This document shows, one piece after another, positions 19,845 to 28,471 of a stretch of 64,000 nt of DNA. The notes below the pieces were generated by a model. It ran no database searches. It was not told the DNA's origin and saw nothing but the letters and a program-made list of their open reading frames with translations. The DNA comes from Sphingomonas sp. PP-CE-3G-477 (GTDB taxonomy: Bacteria; Pseudomonadota; Alphaproteobacteria; Sphingomonadales; Sphingomonadaceae): NCBI RefSeq assembly GCF_003050745.1, contig NZ_QAOF01000003.1, forward strand, positions 1-64,000, in the 5' to 3' direction. The position numbers and the translations under genes were made by a program. Each line of letters starts with the position of its first letter. Within the stretch, counting starts at the first letter, position 1.

Positions 19845-20381
19845 TCAGCCTTGGACGAGCGTGTCGATAAGATGGTCGTCGGCGGGCAATTGCCCATCGA
19901 GCATCAGCATCGCGAGGCCGTGGACGAGCGACCAGGAGCGTAGCGCGCCAGTCTCGACCTGGTCCGAACCGGCGTCATTCGGCGATGCCGCGGCGGCATT
20001 GGCGCGTAACATCCGCAGTGCCTCGATCTCTCCCGTCGCCTGCAACTGTGCGGACGACGTGAAGATGAGGCGGAAAATAGCCGGATTGGCGAGCGCGAAC
20101 CGCACATAGGCCCGGCCGGTTGCCGCAAACGCAGCAGCGCCGTCCTTGCCGCTCGCCGCGTCGCGCTGCGCAGTGGCGAGCCGGTCCAACCCCTCGCGGG
20201 CGAGCGCGCGCATCAGCGCCGCCTTGTCGGGAAAATGCCGGTACACCGAGGTCGCACTGACCCCGACTTCGCGCGCCATTTCGCGCAGCGAGACGCCTTC
20301 CACGGCGCGTTCCGCCAGCAGCCGAAGCCCAACCTCGATCAACGCCGCGTGCAGATCGCCGTGATGATAGCGTTTTTCCAT
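19845..20381 (-). CDS. TetR-family transcriptional repressor
   Basis: A 178-residue regulator. The N-terminal helix-turn-helix is typical: YHHGDLHAALIEVGLRLL, then GVSLREMAREVGVSATSVYR and HFPDKAALMRAL. The remaining 120 residues are the ligand-binding domain, with the WHG-like segment (SLVHGLAMLMLDG) near the C-terminus found in this subgroup. It is divergently transcribed from the carotenoid-oxygenase gene with 54 bases between start codons, and a large inverted repeat in that gap overlaps its own ATG, so autorepression and control of the neighbour are likely. The ATG at 20381 gives the standard family start (MEKRYHHG), although the Shine-Dalgarno-like AAAGG is 13 bases away. Confidence 0.9.
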   Translation of the reverse strand: MEKRYHHGDLHAALIEVGLRLLAERAVEGVSLREMAREVGVSATSVYRHFPDKAALMRALAREGLDRLATAQRDAASGKDGAAAFAATGRAYVRFALANPAIFRLIFTSSAQLQATGEIEALRMLRANAAAASPNDAGSDQVETGALRSWSLVHGLAMLMLDGQLPADDHLIDTLVQG

Positions 20382-20424
20382 GTTGACACTGTTACCTTTG
20401 TATTTATGCTCACGGTGTAAACAT
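20380..20424. promoter_or_regulatory. TetR operator half-sites enclosing the carotenoid-oxygenase promoter
   Basis: ATGTTGACACTGTTA (20380-20394) and the reverse complement of 20410-20424 (ATGTTTACACCGTGA) agree at 12 of 15 positions. On the plus strand a good promoter lies between and within them: TTGACA at 20383-20388, 16 bases, then TATGCT at 20405-20410. A dimer bound to each half would cover the -35 box and the area just after the -10 box. Confidence 0.7.
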
Positions 20425-20435
20425 TGGAGGCGGGC

Positions 20436-21836
20436 ATGGCTAGCGTTCTGGCAAGGGTAGATGCTGACGGGGTCGGGGAGGGGACGCAGATGGCACGGCA
20501 TTTTCTGTCCGGCATCCATCGGCCGATGCAGGAGGAGTTGACGCTGACCTCGCTTGAGGTTCGCGGCGCCATTCCGCCGGGACTGCGCGGTCGCTATCTG
20601 CGAACCGGGCCGAACCCCGTCGCAGCCGATCCCGCATCGTACAATTGGTTCACCGGTGACGGCATGGTGCACGGCTTGGCGATCCGGGACGGCAAGGCGA
20701 TCTGGTACCGCAATCGCTGGATCGGATCGCGCAGCAACGCGGCTGCCCGTGGAACGACCCCGGCACCGGGGCCGCGCCACGGTTCCAGCGACACCGTGAA
20801 CACCAACGTCGTCGATCTGGGCGGGCGCGTCTTCGCGGTTGTCGAAGGCGGTAGCTATCCCGTCGCACTGTCCGAGACGCTGGACGAGCAGCGCTACGAC
20901 AATTTCGGCGGATCGCTCGCCGGTTCGTTCACCGCGCATCCTCACCGTGATCCGCCGACCGGCGAGTATCATGGCATCTGCTACGAGGGAACGAACCCCA
21001 ACGAGATCCGCCACGTCGTCCTCGATCCCACGGGCAGGGTGGTACGCGAGGAGCCGATCGCGGTGGAACACGGCCCGATGATTCACGATTGCGCGATCAC
21101 CGCACGCTACGTCGTCGTCCTCGATCTTCCGGTGACGTTTTCGCTGGCAACCCATCTGGCCGGTCAGTCGCTGCCTTATGCCTGGAACCCCGCGCATCGG
21201 GCCCGCGTCGGCCTGATGCCCCGCGGTGGCGATCACCATGCGATCATCTGGTGCGATGTCGATCCGGTTTATGTCTTCCACGTCGCCAACGCCTTCGACC
21301 TGCCCGATGGCCGGGTTGAGCTCGACGTGTGTGCGTATCCGACGATGTTCGCCGGCGCGCCCGGTGGGCCCGACGCGACCTCGCGCGGGCTGGAGCGCTG
21401 GACGCTCGATCCGGCTGCCCGCACCACCGTGATCCGGACCATCGATGCCGCGCCGCAGGAGTTTCCGCGCATCGACGAGCGCCGGTTCGGCCAGACCTAC
21501 CGCTATGCCTATGTCGTGGCCACGCAATCGGACCGTCGGTTCCAGAGCGCGAGCCGGCTCTACAAGCATGATCTCGTCGACGCCGGGCGGGAGGTGCACG
21601 AGTTCGGGACCGGCCGTCACCCCGGCGAATTCGTGTTCGTGCCCGCGCAGGAGGGTGCGGATGAAGACGAGGGATGGCTGATCGGTCTCGTCATTGACGA
21701 ACCAAGCGATACCACCGAGCTGGTAATCCTCGATGCGCGCGACTTCGAGGGCGCTCCGGTCGCCACGGTGCGCCTGCCGCACCGCATTCCGCCGGGCTTT
21801 CACGGCAACTGGATCAGCGGGGGAGATGCACAATGA
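20436..21836 (+). CDS. Carotenoid-cleavage-type oxygenase (RPE65/CCD family)
   Basis: A non-haem iron dioxygenase with a seven-bladed beta-propeller that splits a C=C bond in apocarotenoids, carotenoids or stilbene-type phenylpropanoids. It is 466 residues from the ATG at 20436, which follows TGGAGG by 5 bases. The four iron-binding histidines are visible: His168 (FTAHPHRD), His217 (MIHDCAIT), His282 (VFHVANAF) and His456 (GFHGNW). GRYLRTGPNP and WFTGDGMVHG are the usual N-terminal family phrases. It is soluble and cytoplasmic, with no signal peptide. The stop overlaps the start of the membrane-protein gene (ATGA), so they form a unit controlled by the divergent TetR gene. Sphingomonads have both carotenoid- and lignostilbene-cleaving members, and sequence alone does not settle which this is. 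Confidence 0.87.
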   Translation: MASVLARVDADGVGEGTQMARHFLSGIHRPMQEELTLTSLEVRGAIPPGLRGRYLRTGPNPVAADPASYNWFTGDGMVHGLAIRDGKAIWYRNRWIGSRSNAAARGTTPAPGPRHGSSDTVNTNVVDLGGRVFAVVEGGSYPVALSETLDEQRYDNFGGSLAGSFTAHPHRDPPTGEYHGICYEGTNPNEIRHVVLDPTGRVVREEPIAVEHGPMIHDCAITARYVVVLDLPVTFSLATHLAGQSLPYAWNPAHRARVGLMPRGGDHHAIIWCDVDPVYVFHVANAFDLPDGRVELDVCAYPTMFAGAPGGPDATSRGLERWTLDPAARTTVIRTIDAAPQEFPRIDERRFGQTYRYAYVVATQSDRRFQSASRLYKHDLVDAGREVHEFGTGRHPGEFVFVPAQEGADEDEGWLIGLVIDEPSDTTELVILDARDFEGAPVATVRLPHRIPPGFHGNWISGGDAQ

Positions 21837-22498
21837 ACACGATCGTCACGACCATGAAGGACAGCCCTGTAATGAACCGTCGGACCGGCAGTCGCATCGG
21901 CCTCATCGCCATCGAAGCGGGCATTAATTTCGGGTTGCCGCTGCTGATCTACGATCGCGTGGCGCCGCAGTCGGGTGACGTGGTCGCGCTGATGGCGTCC
22001 TCGCTGCCACCCTTGCTCTGGTCGCTCGTCGAGTTCGCCCGCCGTCGTCGCGTCGATGCGCTGTCGATCCTGGTCCTGGCAGGCATCGCACTGTCGTTGC
22101 TCGCCATGCTCGGGGGCGGGTCCGTCCGCTTTCTCCAGTTGCGCGAGAACCTCGTCTCGGCACTGATCGGCCTGGTGTTCCTCGGCTCGGCGGCGATCGG
22201 CCGCCCGCTTATCTATCAGCTTGCCCGTGCCGGCCTGGCGCGGAAATCGCCGGACGAGGTCGCCGCGTTCGAGGCCAAGCGCGACACGCCCCGCTTCCGC
22301 CGCGTCATGACGGTCATGACGCTGGTCTGGGGCATCGGCCTGCTCATCTCGTCGGCGCTCGCCTGCGTGCTCGTCTTCACGCTCAGCATCCACGATTACA
22401 TGCTGGTCAGTCCGTTCGTCGGCTACGGCTCGATGGGCGCGCTCGCGCTATGGACGGTGTGGTACCGACGTCTTGCCCAACGCCGCGCCGCACGCTGA
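21833..22498 (+). CDS. VC0807-family membrane protein
   Basis: A 221-residue integral-membrane protein. Hydrophobic segments lie near residues 22-42, 47-66, 78-95, 108-124, 160-183 and 192-210. The phrases VALMASSLPPLLWSLVEFAR and DALSILVLAGIALSLLAMLG are typical of the VC0807 family of unknown function. Its ATG overlaps the carotenoid-oxygenase stop by 4 bases, implying coupled translation and shared TetR control. Such proteins are often next to TetR genes and an oxidoreductase. A role in membrane or lipophilic-substrate handling is only a guess. Confidence 0.8.
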   Translation: MNTIVTTMKDSPVMNRRTGSRIGLIAIEAGINFGLPLLIYDRVAPQSGDVVALMASSLPPLLWSLVEFARRRRVDALSILVLAGIALSLLAMLGGGSVRFLQLRENLVSALIGLVFLGSAAIGRPLIYQLARAGLARKSPDEVAAFEAKRDTPRFRRVMTVMTLVWGIGLLISSALACVLVFTLSIHDYMLVSPFVGYGSMGALALWTVWYRRLAQRRAAR

Positions 22499-22544
22499 CG
22501 GTCTCGAAAGCGATCCAAGGTTGGCAAACGCCGGGCCTCCCCGC

Positions 22545-23615
22545 TTACTGGCGCCCCAAAGGCATCTGGCACCCGGGGCGCCTTTCGATGCCGCCGGCCC
22601 AGTCGATCCGGTAGGTCACCAGGAAGCCGTCGTGATCGGACAACGCCGGCGCAGACGGGCCTCCGTCGAACATCGCCTCGACGCGGATCGGGCGAATGGT
22701 CACCGCCTTGCCGCTCTCGAAGAATTGCAGATCCTGGGTATCGATCCACGGCTCGTCGCCGTCCCATGACATCCGCACCTCGCACCCCGAGGATCGATCG
22801 ATGCAAACCCAGTGGACCAGGGTCATCGGCTGATGCCGTGTAAAATTATCCCAGCGATCCTGAGCCCTGCGCATGTTGAAATCACCGCCGAAGATCATCG
22901 GCAGGCTATCGTCGTGCGTCCTATCGATGAACTGGGATGCCTCCAGGGCCTGTCGCTCGTGCGCGGCAAGGTTGCGCGCGTGAGGCGCTTTCGAGGCACC
23001 GCGCGAGTTCATGTGGGTGTTGTACAAGTCGATCGGCACCGGGACGCCGGGGATGCTGATCCTCGCTAGCATGACGCCCTTGTTCGACAGGCAATCGATA
23101 CCGGCGCAGGACTTGCGCCCATAGGGCTGGCTGCGCGAGGCGATGATCGGGTAGCGCGACGCGATGGCAAGGCCGCTGCCGGTTAGGTGGAATCCTGTCT
23201 CGCCGCGCTTGAGGCTCGCGCGGCCAGGCAGTTTTCGCGACACGGCATTAGCGGTCCTGGCCGTGCGTGCGGGCCCTGAAACGATCGCTGGATAGCCGGT
23301 TGCGAGCACGGCCTTCTTCGCGGCACCGCTGAACATCTCCTGGACCATCACGATGTCGGGGGCGGTCCCGGATGCGCGGGCGGTGGCCAGATAGCGGGCT
23401 ATCTCGGCAAGGCGCGGCGCGCGCCCTTGCCGGGCAGGCCAGCCCAGGCCTTCGATATTGTACGTCAGCACCGAGAGCGTGGCAGTGCCCGATCCGCGTT
23501 CCGCCAGGTTCGGGCGCGCGGTTGCGACGGTGCAGGCGAGATGCCGGGTCGGGGGAAGGGTTCCGCACCCGGTAACTCCGAGCAACAGGCTGGCGATGAC
23601 GACCGGACGCTTCAT
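22545..23615 (-). CDS. Lipoprotein of the endonuclease/exonuclease/phosphatase superfamily
   Basis: A 356-residue secreted enzyme, probably a membrane-anchored phosphodiesterase. From the ATG at 23613-23615 the N-terminus is MKRPVVIASLLLGVTGCGTL, a lipoprotein signal with lipobox VTGC. The body has the EEP fold motifs in order: LSVLTYNIEG, DIVMVQEMF, LYNTHMNS, GGDFNM and near the end LSDHDGFLV. All the main catalytic residues (Asn, Glu, His/Asn, Asp-x-Asn, Asp-His) are there. EEP members include DNases, sphingomyelinases and inositol phosphatases; the overall shape (cysteine pairs, lipoprotein) resembles the sphingomyelinase/DNase-like branch, but the substrate is uncertain. It converges with the VC0807 gene, 46 bases apart. 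Confidence 0.8.
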   Translation of the reverse strand: MKRPVVIASLLLGVTGCGTLPPTRHLACTVATARPNLAERGSGTATLSVLTYNIEGLGWPARQGRAPRLAEIARYLATARASGTAPDIVMVQEMFSGAAKKAVLATGYPAIVSGPARTARTANAVSRKLPGRASLKRGETGFHLTGSGLAIASRYPIIASRSQPYGRKSCAGIDCLSNKGVMLARISIPGVPVPIDLYNTHMNSRGASKAPHARNLAAHERQALEASQFIDRTHDDSLPMIFGGDFNMRRAQDRWDNFTRHQPMTLVHWVCIDRSSGCEVRMSWDGDEPWIDTQDLQFFESGKAVTIRPIRVEAMFDGGPSAPALSDHDGFLVTYRIDWAGGIERRPGCQMPLGRQ

Positions 23616-23887
23616 GCTTCCGCTATTCCCCCAGAACGCGCGAGCCTGCAACGATGGCATCCATCAGCGCACGACGGCGCCGGGGTAACGGACGTCCTGC
23701 GCGATACACGATGTGCAACGTGAGCCGGCGGGACGTGACGTACCTCGCCGCGGCTGACTGGAACGACGCGCGGAGCGTCGGATCGCACTGTGGTGAACCA
23801 ATCACGGTTATGGACGCAGTCCTGCCGCGACCGTAAAATGTGTGCGTGCCGCCGGACAACGGAGCGGGACGAACAGGGGGAACTCAC

Positions 23888-24700
23888 GTGCCGGCCATCA
23901 AAAGCTCGACTGCGCTCACCGTGTCGCTTCTGCTCTCGACCTTCGCGCCGGCGATCGCCGCGGCGCAGTCCACCGGCCTTGAGGACATGGTGGGGGCGCG
24001 TGCCGGTCAGGCGGAGGCGGAGCTTCAGCGTCGTGGCTACACCAGCATCCGGGCCGAGAAGGGCGACGATCGCAGCTACGCCTATTGGTGGAACGCCAGT
24101 CGTCGCCAGTGCGTGACGATCGCGACGATGGAAGGGCGCTACGACTCGATCCAGGCGACGACCCCGCCCGACTGCCGCAAGCCTGCTACGCTCAAGCCGG
24201 CGACGGGCTCTTCGCGTCCACCGTATCGGCCTGACGACAACCAACCGGGCTCTCCCGCTGGCGGCCCCGTGGTCGACGGTCGCGAGGTCGGGCTCGGCTT
24301 GGTCTGCTTCGGTGACGGATCGAAAAGCGGCATCGCGAGCGGTACCACATGGACCTGGAACCGCGACCGCGACCGTTACGAATACGGCACCTATAATCAG
24401 ACCACCCGCGAAGTCTTCGACGCGTCGCTGATGGTGCAGACCTGGGACGGCGGCGGCCGCATTCGTCTGCCACGGTCGCTGATCCCGCCGATCAATTCGC
24501 GCGGCAACAGTGGCTGGTGGGACCTCTACGACGTCGTCGCCGGTCCCGATGTCATCCGCGCTCGCTACCGCCTGAATGGCCTCAACAAGCCGCGTATAGT
24601 GATCGACCGGCGCACCGGCCGGATCACCGTGCAGGGAACCGCCAGCTATGGCTTTCGCGGTTCGTGCGACGTGATCGGTCACGAGCCGCGCAAATTCTAG
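23888..24700 (+). CDS. Secreted protein of unknown function
   Basis: About 270 residues, starting from GTG at 23888 after a GGGGGAA box. The signal peptide ends near AIAAAQ. A first domain (about 30-105) reads LEDMVGARAGQAEAELQRRG, then YWWNASRRQCVTIATMEGRY, a small module found in alphaproteobacterial exported proteins, with one Cys pair (QCVT and PPDCRK). A Pro/Ser/Gly linker (about 108-135) leads to a second domain (about 140-270) with Cys in LVCFGDG and RGSCDVIG and Trp-rich strands. No catalytic motif was recognised. It is monocistronic and converges with the TBDR gene at 24860, with a strong hairpin between them. Confidence 0.7.
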   Translation: MPAIKSSTALTVSLLLSTFAPAIAAAQSTGLEDMVGARAGQAEAELQRRGYTSIRAEKGDDRSYAYWWNASRRQCVTIATMEGRYDSIQATTPPDCRKPATLKPATGSSRPPYRPDDNQPGSPAGGPVVDGREVGLGLVCFGDGSKSGIASGTTWTWNRDRDRYEYGTYNQTTREVFDASLMVQTWDGGGRIRLPRSLIPPINSRGNSGWWDLYDVVAGPDVIRARYRLNGLNKPRIVIDRRTGRITVQGTASYGFRGSCDVIGHEPRKF

Positions 24701-24785
24701 GCACCGTGCTCGCCGTGACCAGGGCCATCGTCCATGGTCTCGGAATGCTCACGTGACGGTGTCGGAAGGCTGTCGGTCGTTGATA

Positions 24786-24813
24786 CCCCGAGGAACGACG
24801 TCGTTCCTCGGGG
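24786..24813. terminator. Bidirectional hairpin between convergent genes
   Basis: CCCCGAGGAACGAC (24786-24799) is followed at once by its perfect complement to 24813, giving 14-base arms. It lies 86 bases after the secreted-protein stop and 47 bases from the TBDR stop on the other strand, so it can end both transcripts. No T run follows on either strand. Confidence 0.75.
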
Positions 24814-24859
24814 TGCGGTCAGGGCAAACGAAGGTCACCCAAGCGATCGGATGGCCGCG

Positions 24860-27769
24860 TTACATCCGGTACGAGAGGCGCAGATAGCCGAACTGCCCCG
24901 GCACGTCGTAGGTCGTCGGATCATAGTTCGGACCGGTGCAGGTCGTGCACGCCGGCGGATCCTGGTTGAAGACGTTGCGCACGCCTGCCGTGAAATCGAA
25001 CTTCCTGTCCAGGAAGGCCGGCGAGAAGGTCAGCTGCACGTCACCGTAGAAGGTGTTGTCCAGACGGGCGCCCGTATTCTCGCGGACATGGTTGATGTAG
25101 CGGCCGGTGAACGATGCTTCGACATCGGCGATGCTCCAGCTGACGACGCCCGTTCCCTTGAACTTGGGGTAGGACTGGTCGGGTGAGCCGCGGGTCGTGC
25201 CGCGATAGCTGATCGCGCTGAACCCGGTCGAGGTCGGCGTCGTCTCGCTGTACTTCATGAGATGATTGCCGTTCAACGACAGGCCGAAGATGCCCACGCC
25301 GGTCTGCGGCGAGCGATAGTTGAGCGTCAGGTCGATGCCGCGCGTGCGGATCTCCCCGATGTTCTGCAGCAAGCCGACGATGCTCGAAATGCGGCCGCTG
25401 CTGCTGCGCACCACGTTCGAGCAGCTCAGCGCGTCACCCGCCTCGGAGCACCGCGCCAACGTCACCTGCGGGTTGGTCGAGGCGATCGCGCCCGATACCT
25501 TGATGTCGTAATAATTGGCTTCCAGCGTGAACTGGCTGGCAAGGCCGCTTGTCCGCATGAACGCCGGGCTGAGCACGCCGCCGAACAGCCAGGTCTTCGA
25601 GGTTTCCGGCGCCAGCGCCTGGTTGCCGCCCGTCGTCACGCCGAGCTGGCCGATCGGCTCCTGATAGCTGCCGTTCGTCGGAACGCCGTTGGCCGCGCAG
25701 TTGGCCCGCACCGTGGCGGACGCCTGATAGCGGGAGCCGGCAATGTTGCTGCAGGGATCGGGGATGCCGATATCGGACCGCGACTGCGCGCCGAACAGCT
25801 CGCCGATGCTGGGTGCACGGAACCCTTCGGCATAGGATGCACGGAGCAGCAGGTCCGGGATCGGCTTCCAGAGACCCGTGCCGGTATAGGTCGTGTTACT
25901 GCCGCTGATCGAATAGTTCACATGGCGGACCGCGCCCGAGGCTTCGAGCGAACTGAAGAACGGCACGTCCTTCAGCAGCGGAACGCGGATTTCGCCGTAG
26001 ACCTCGTCCGAGTTGAACGCGCCGCTGGCCGCCTGCGCGGGAATGTCGGCGCCGAAACCGGCCTGGATCAACGCGTCCGGGGTGAACGATCCCTTCTGGT
26101 AGCGATGTTCGTAGCCGACCGCGAAGCCGACCGGACCGGCGGGGAGGTCGAACAGTTCACCCGTGAGGTTGGCGGTGTAGTCGCGCAGTTCCTGGCTGCT
26201 CTTGGCGCGCTCGGTAAAGCCGACAAAGGCCAGCATCTGCGGCGTGATCGAGCCTGCGCCGCCGAAGATGTTGAACGGCACGCACTCACCCGTGCACTGC
26301 GCGAGAGGACCAAGCGCCTGCGCGAGCCGCTGCGTGTTGATGTTGCCCGTGAACACCTGCTTGGCGTCGTTGAAGCCCTGGACCGCGTTCACGTCCCAGT
26401 AGAACGTCTTCCCGCCGACCTGGAACTTGCCGTCCAGCGTCGCGGTGACCGACATCGTATCGACGCTCTGGTTATAGGTGCGCTGCCCGCCCTCGACGAG
26501 GCGGCGTCCGACCAACGCATAGTTCGCCGGGGGCTGGCCCGGGCCACCAGCCGACAAGGTAACGCCAAAGGGGTTGAACGGGTTGGTCGCGTCGATCGAG
26601 ATCCGATCGGTGAGCGTACCGGTCCCCGCATCGGGGCCGACGTTCAGGGGCAGGAAGGCGGCCTGGTTCTGCGAATTGCGGTGATTGTACACTGTCTTGA
26701 CCCGCAGGTTGATACCCGAGCCGAGGTCACCCTTGAAGCTGACGAACGCACCGTAGCGTTCGGACGGCGTCAGGTAATAGTTGAACGGTGCGAAGTTGAA
26801 CCGGTCCGCGGCGGTGAACGCGCGAAAATCGCCGCCAGCGAGCGTGGGATCGTAGACTCCGCGGCTGGTCAGGCCGTTCTGGCGAACCGTGAGCGTGCCG
26901 CCTTGCGGACGGATGGCGTTGCCGGCGTTGAAGACGATGCGACCGCCCAGGGCCGCGCCCGAGCAACCACCGCGAGGATCGAGGCAGGTCGTCTGCCCGG
27001 GATTGGGGAATTGCGACCCGGCCCGATCACTCGTGCGCACGCTGCCTTCCTTTACATAGCTGCCGCCGAAGACGAGCGATGTGTTGGGGCCCTTCACGCC
27101 GTAGCTGATGTCGCCGTTGTAGGAATGGCCATCGCCTGCGCGGTACGTACCGAACTGGCCGGACATGCGCAGCCCCTTCTGGCTGGCCTTGGTGATGATG
27201 TTGACGACGCCGGCAATGGCATCTGAACCGTACAGCGGCGACTGGCCCGATTGCAGAACCTCGATCCGCTCGATCGAACTGTTGGGAATGGTGTTCAGAT
27301 CGACCGTGCCGGGAATCCCGCTCGCCGACGCACCATTGACGTAGCGAAGCCCGTCGACCAGCACGAGCGTCCGCTTGGCCAGCAGGTAGCGCAGGTCGAT
27401 CTCGGCCGAGCCAGCACCGACACCGCCGCCATCCTGCGGGTTGCCGATGTTACCCGAATTGTTCGCCTTGGTGTTCAACCCACCGGCAGCGCTGGGGAGG
27501 CGCTGAAGGATATCCGCCACCGAGGTCAGGCCGGTCTGCGCAAGCGCTGCGGAATCGAGCGTGACGACAGGGGAGCGCTGTTCGAGCGGGCTCTGACGGA
27601 TGCGCGACCCGGTGACGATGATGTCGTCGGGCGTGTCCGCGGCCTCGTTACTCGCAGCGCTCGCGGCCGCGGTGGGACCAACGTCGACTGCCTGCGCATG
27701 GGCGGAGGCCGCGGCGAAAAGCATCGCCGGCAGGCATATGCCCGCACGCAGCAAGGTTCGGTTCATCAT
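24860..27769 (-). CDS. TonB-dependent receptor, large glycan/nutrient type
   Basis: An outer-membrane receptor of about 969 residues. The start at 27769 (or the adjacent ATG at 27766) gives the signal peptide MMNRTLLRAGICLPAMLFAA ending SAHAQ. The TonB box is PDDIIVTGSRI. The plug has SVADILQRLPSAAGGLN, DLRYLLAKRTLVLVDGLRYV and SIERIEVLQSGQSPLYGSDA, typical of the iron-complex/cobalamin-like large TBDRs that are abundant in sphingomonads and Caulobacter. It ends ...GYLRLSYRM. Cys pairs occur in several extracellular loops (for example TTCLDPRGGCS and CTGECVPF), unusual for a barrel. No enzyme or transporter gene is directly linked, so the ligand is unknown. Confidence 0.87.
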   Translation of the reverse strand: MMNRTLLRAGICLPAMLFAAASAHAQAVDVGPTAAASAASNEAADTPDDIIVTGSRIRQSPLEQRSPVVTLDSAALAQTGLTSVADILQRLPSAAGGLNTKANNSGNIGNPQDGGGVGAGSAEIDLRYLLAKRTLVLVDGLRYVNGASASGIPGTVDLNTIPNSSIERIEVLQSGQSPLYGSDAIAGVVNIITKASQKGLRMSGQFGTYRAGDGHSYNGDISYGVKGPNTSLVFGGSYVKEGSVRTSDRAGSQFPNPGQTTCLDPRGGCSGAALGGRIVFNAGNAIRPQGGTLTVRQNGLTSRGVYDPTLAGGDFRAFTAADRFNFAPFNYYLTPSERYGAFVSFKGDLGSGINLRVKTVYNHRNSQNQAAFLPLNVGPDAGTGTLTDRISIDATNPFNPFGVTLSAGGPGQPPANYALVGRRLVEGGQRTYNQSVDTMSVTATLDGKFQVGGKTFYWDVNAVQGFNDAKQVFTGNINTQRLAQALGPLAQCTGECVPFNIFGGAGSITPQMLAFVGFTERAKSSQELRDYTANLTGELFDLPAGPVGFAVGYEHRYQKGSFTPDALIQAGFGADIPAQAASGAFNSDEVYGEIRVPLLKDVPFFSSLEASGAVRHVNYSISGSNTTYTGTGLWKPIPDLLLRASYAEGFRAPSIGELFGAQSRSDIGIPDPCSNIAGSRYQASATVRANCAANGVPTNGSYQEPIGQLGVTTGGNQALAPETSKTWLFGGVLSPAFMRTSGLASQFTLEANYYDIKVSGAIASTNPQVTLARCSEAGDALSCSNVVRSSSGRISSIVGLLQNIGEIRTRGIDLTLNYRSPQTGVGIFGLSLNGNHLMKYSETTPTSTGFSAISYRGTTRGSPDQSYPKFKGTGVVSWSIADVEASFTGRYINHVRENTGARLDNTFYGDVQLTFSPAFLDRKFDFTAGVRNVFNQDPPACTTCTGPNYDPTTYDVPGQFGYLRLSYRM

Positions 27770-28471
27770 GGTCGTAAGCCCCCTTATTAACCAGTCGGTA
27801 CCTCCCGGAAAAAGCGGTGGGCTGCAATAGAAAGACAGTTCCGGCACCCGGATTTGTTGCGAAGTTCCAACCTAAGTTGCAAATCTGCAACATACTGTAA
27901 TTTGTGCTCCTCGTGGTTGTGCGGCGGCAGCGCCGAACAACGTGCAAAAGGCTACGGTTTGGCGGGCCGTCGAAATTTGCACGGGCGATGTGACATCGAG
28001 GGCCATCCTATGGCCCGGCGGTGAGCGCCACATGGCTGCCCGAAGCCAAGCTTGTGTGTGCGGCCGCGGCGTGGGGAGTCGCGTAAGGAATTGAATGAAC
28101 ACGACAATCTTGTTCGTGGTTCGATGCCGCAGCGCGCCAAGCACGGCTTTCCCAGCTCATCGCGAAATCCTAGGCGGATCTTTCCGGCAATCTGCCGACG
28201 CAACGATATGAGCGGTCTCAGGGAGCTACCAACGGGTCGCTAAAAGCGCCACGCCGGCGAAGAGCAATAAGCGCTCAACCGCAATTTTCCCCCAACGTGG
28301 AACACTGGTGGATGCCGGCCTGTCGCTTACGGACAGCAATCGACGGTCAGTTGCCGTTCTTTCCGCGAGGATCCGTTCACCAGTGGCCTATCATCCAATG
28401 CGTCAAAATAGGTGGTGACCGAGGAAATCAGCATCGCTGGGGCTAACGGCCATCACGTCTAAGCAACGGCT
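27770..28471. other. Non-coding region with an upstream inverted repeat
   Basis: About 700 bases between the TBDR start and the LacI gene end. GTTGCA and TGCAAC (27876-27881 and 27886-27891) form a small inverted repeat in an AT-rich stretch about 110 bases upstream of the TBDR ATG, possibly a regulator site. The rest (27900-28470) shows only short open frames with no recognisable product. Confidence 0.45.

Noticed and set aside
25262..27226. A 650-codon plus-strand frame opposite a TBDR gene
   Set aside because: Shadow of the TBDR gene at 24860-27769; no motif or start site of its own.
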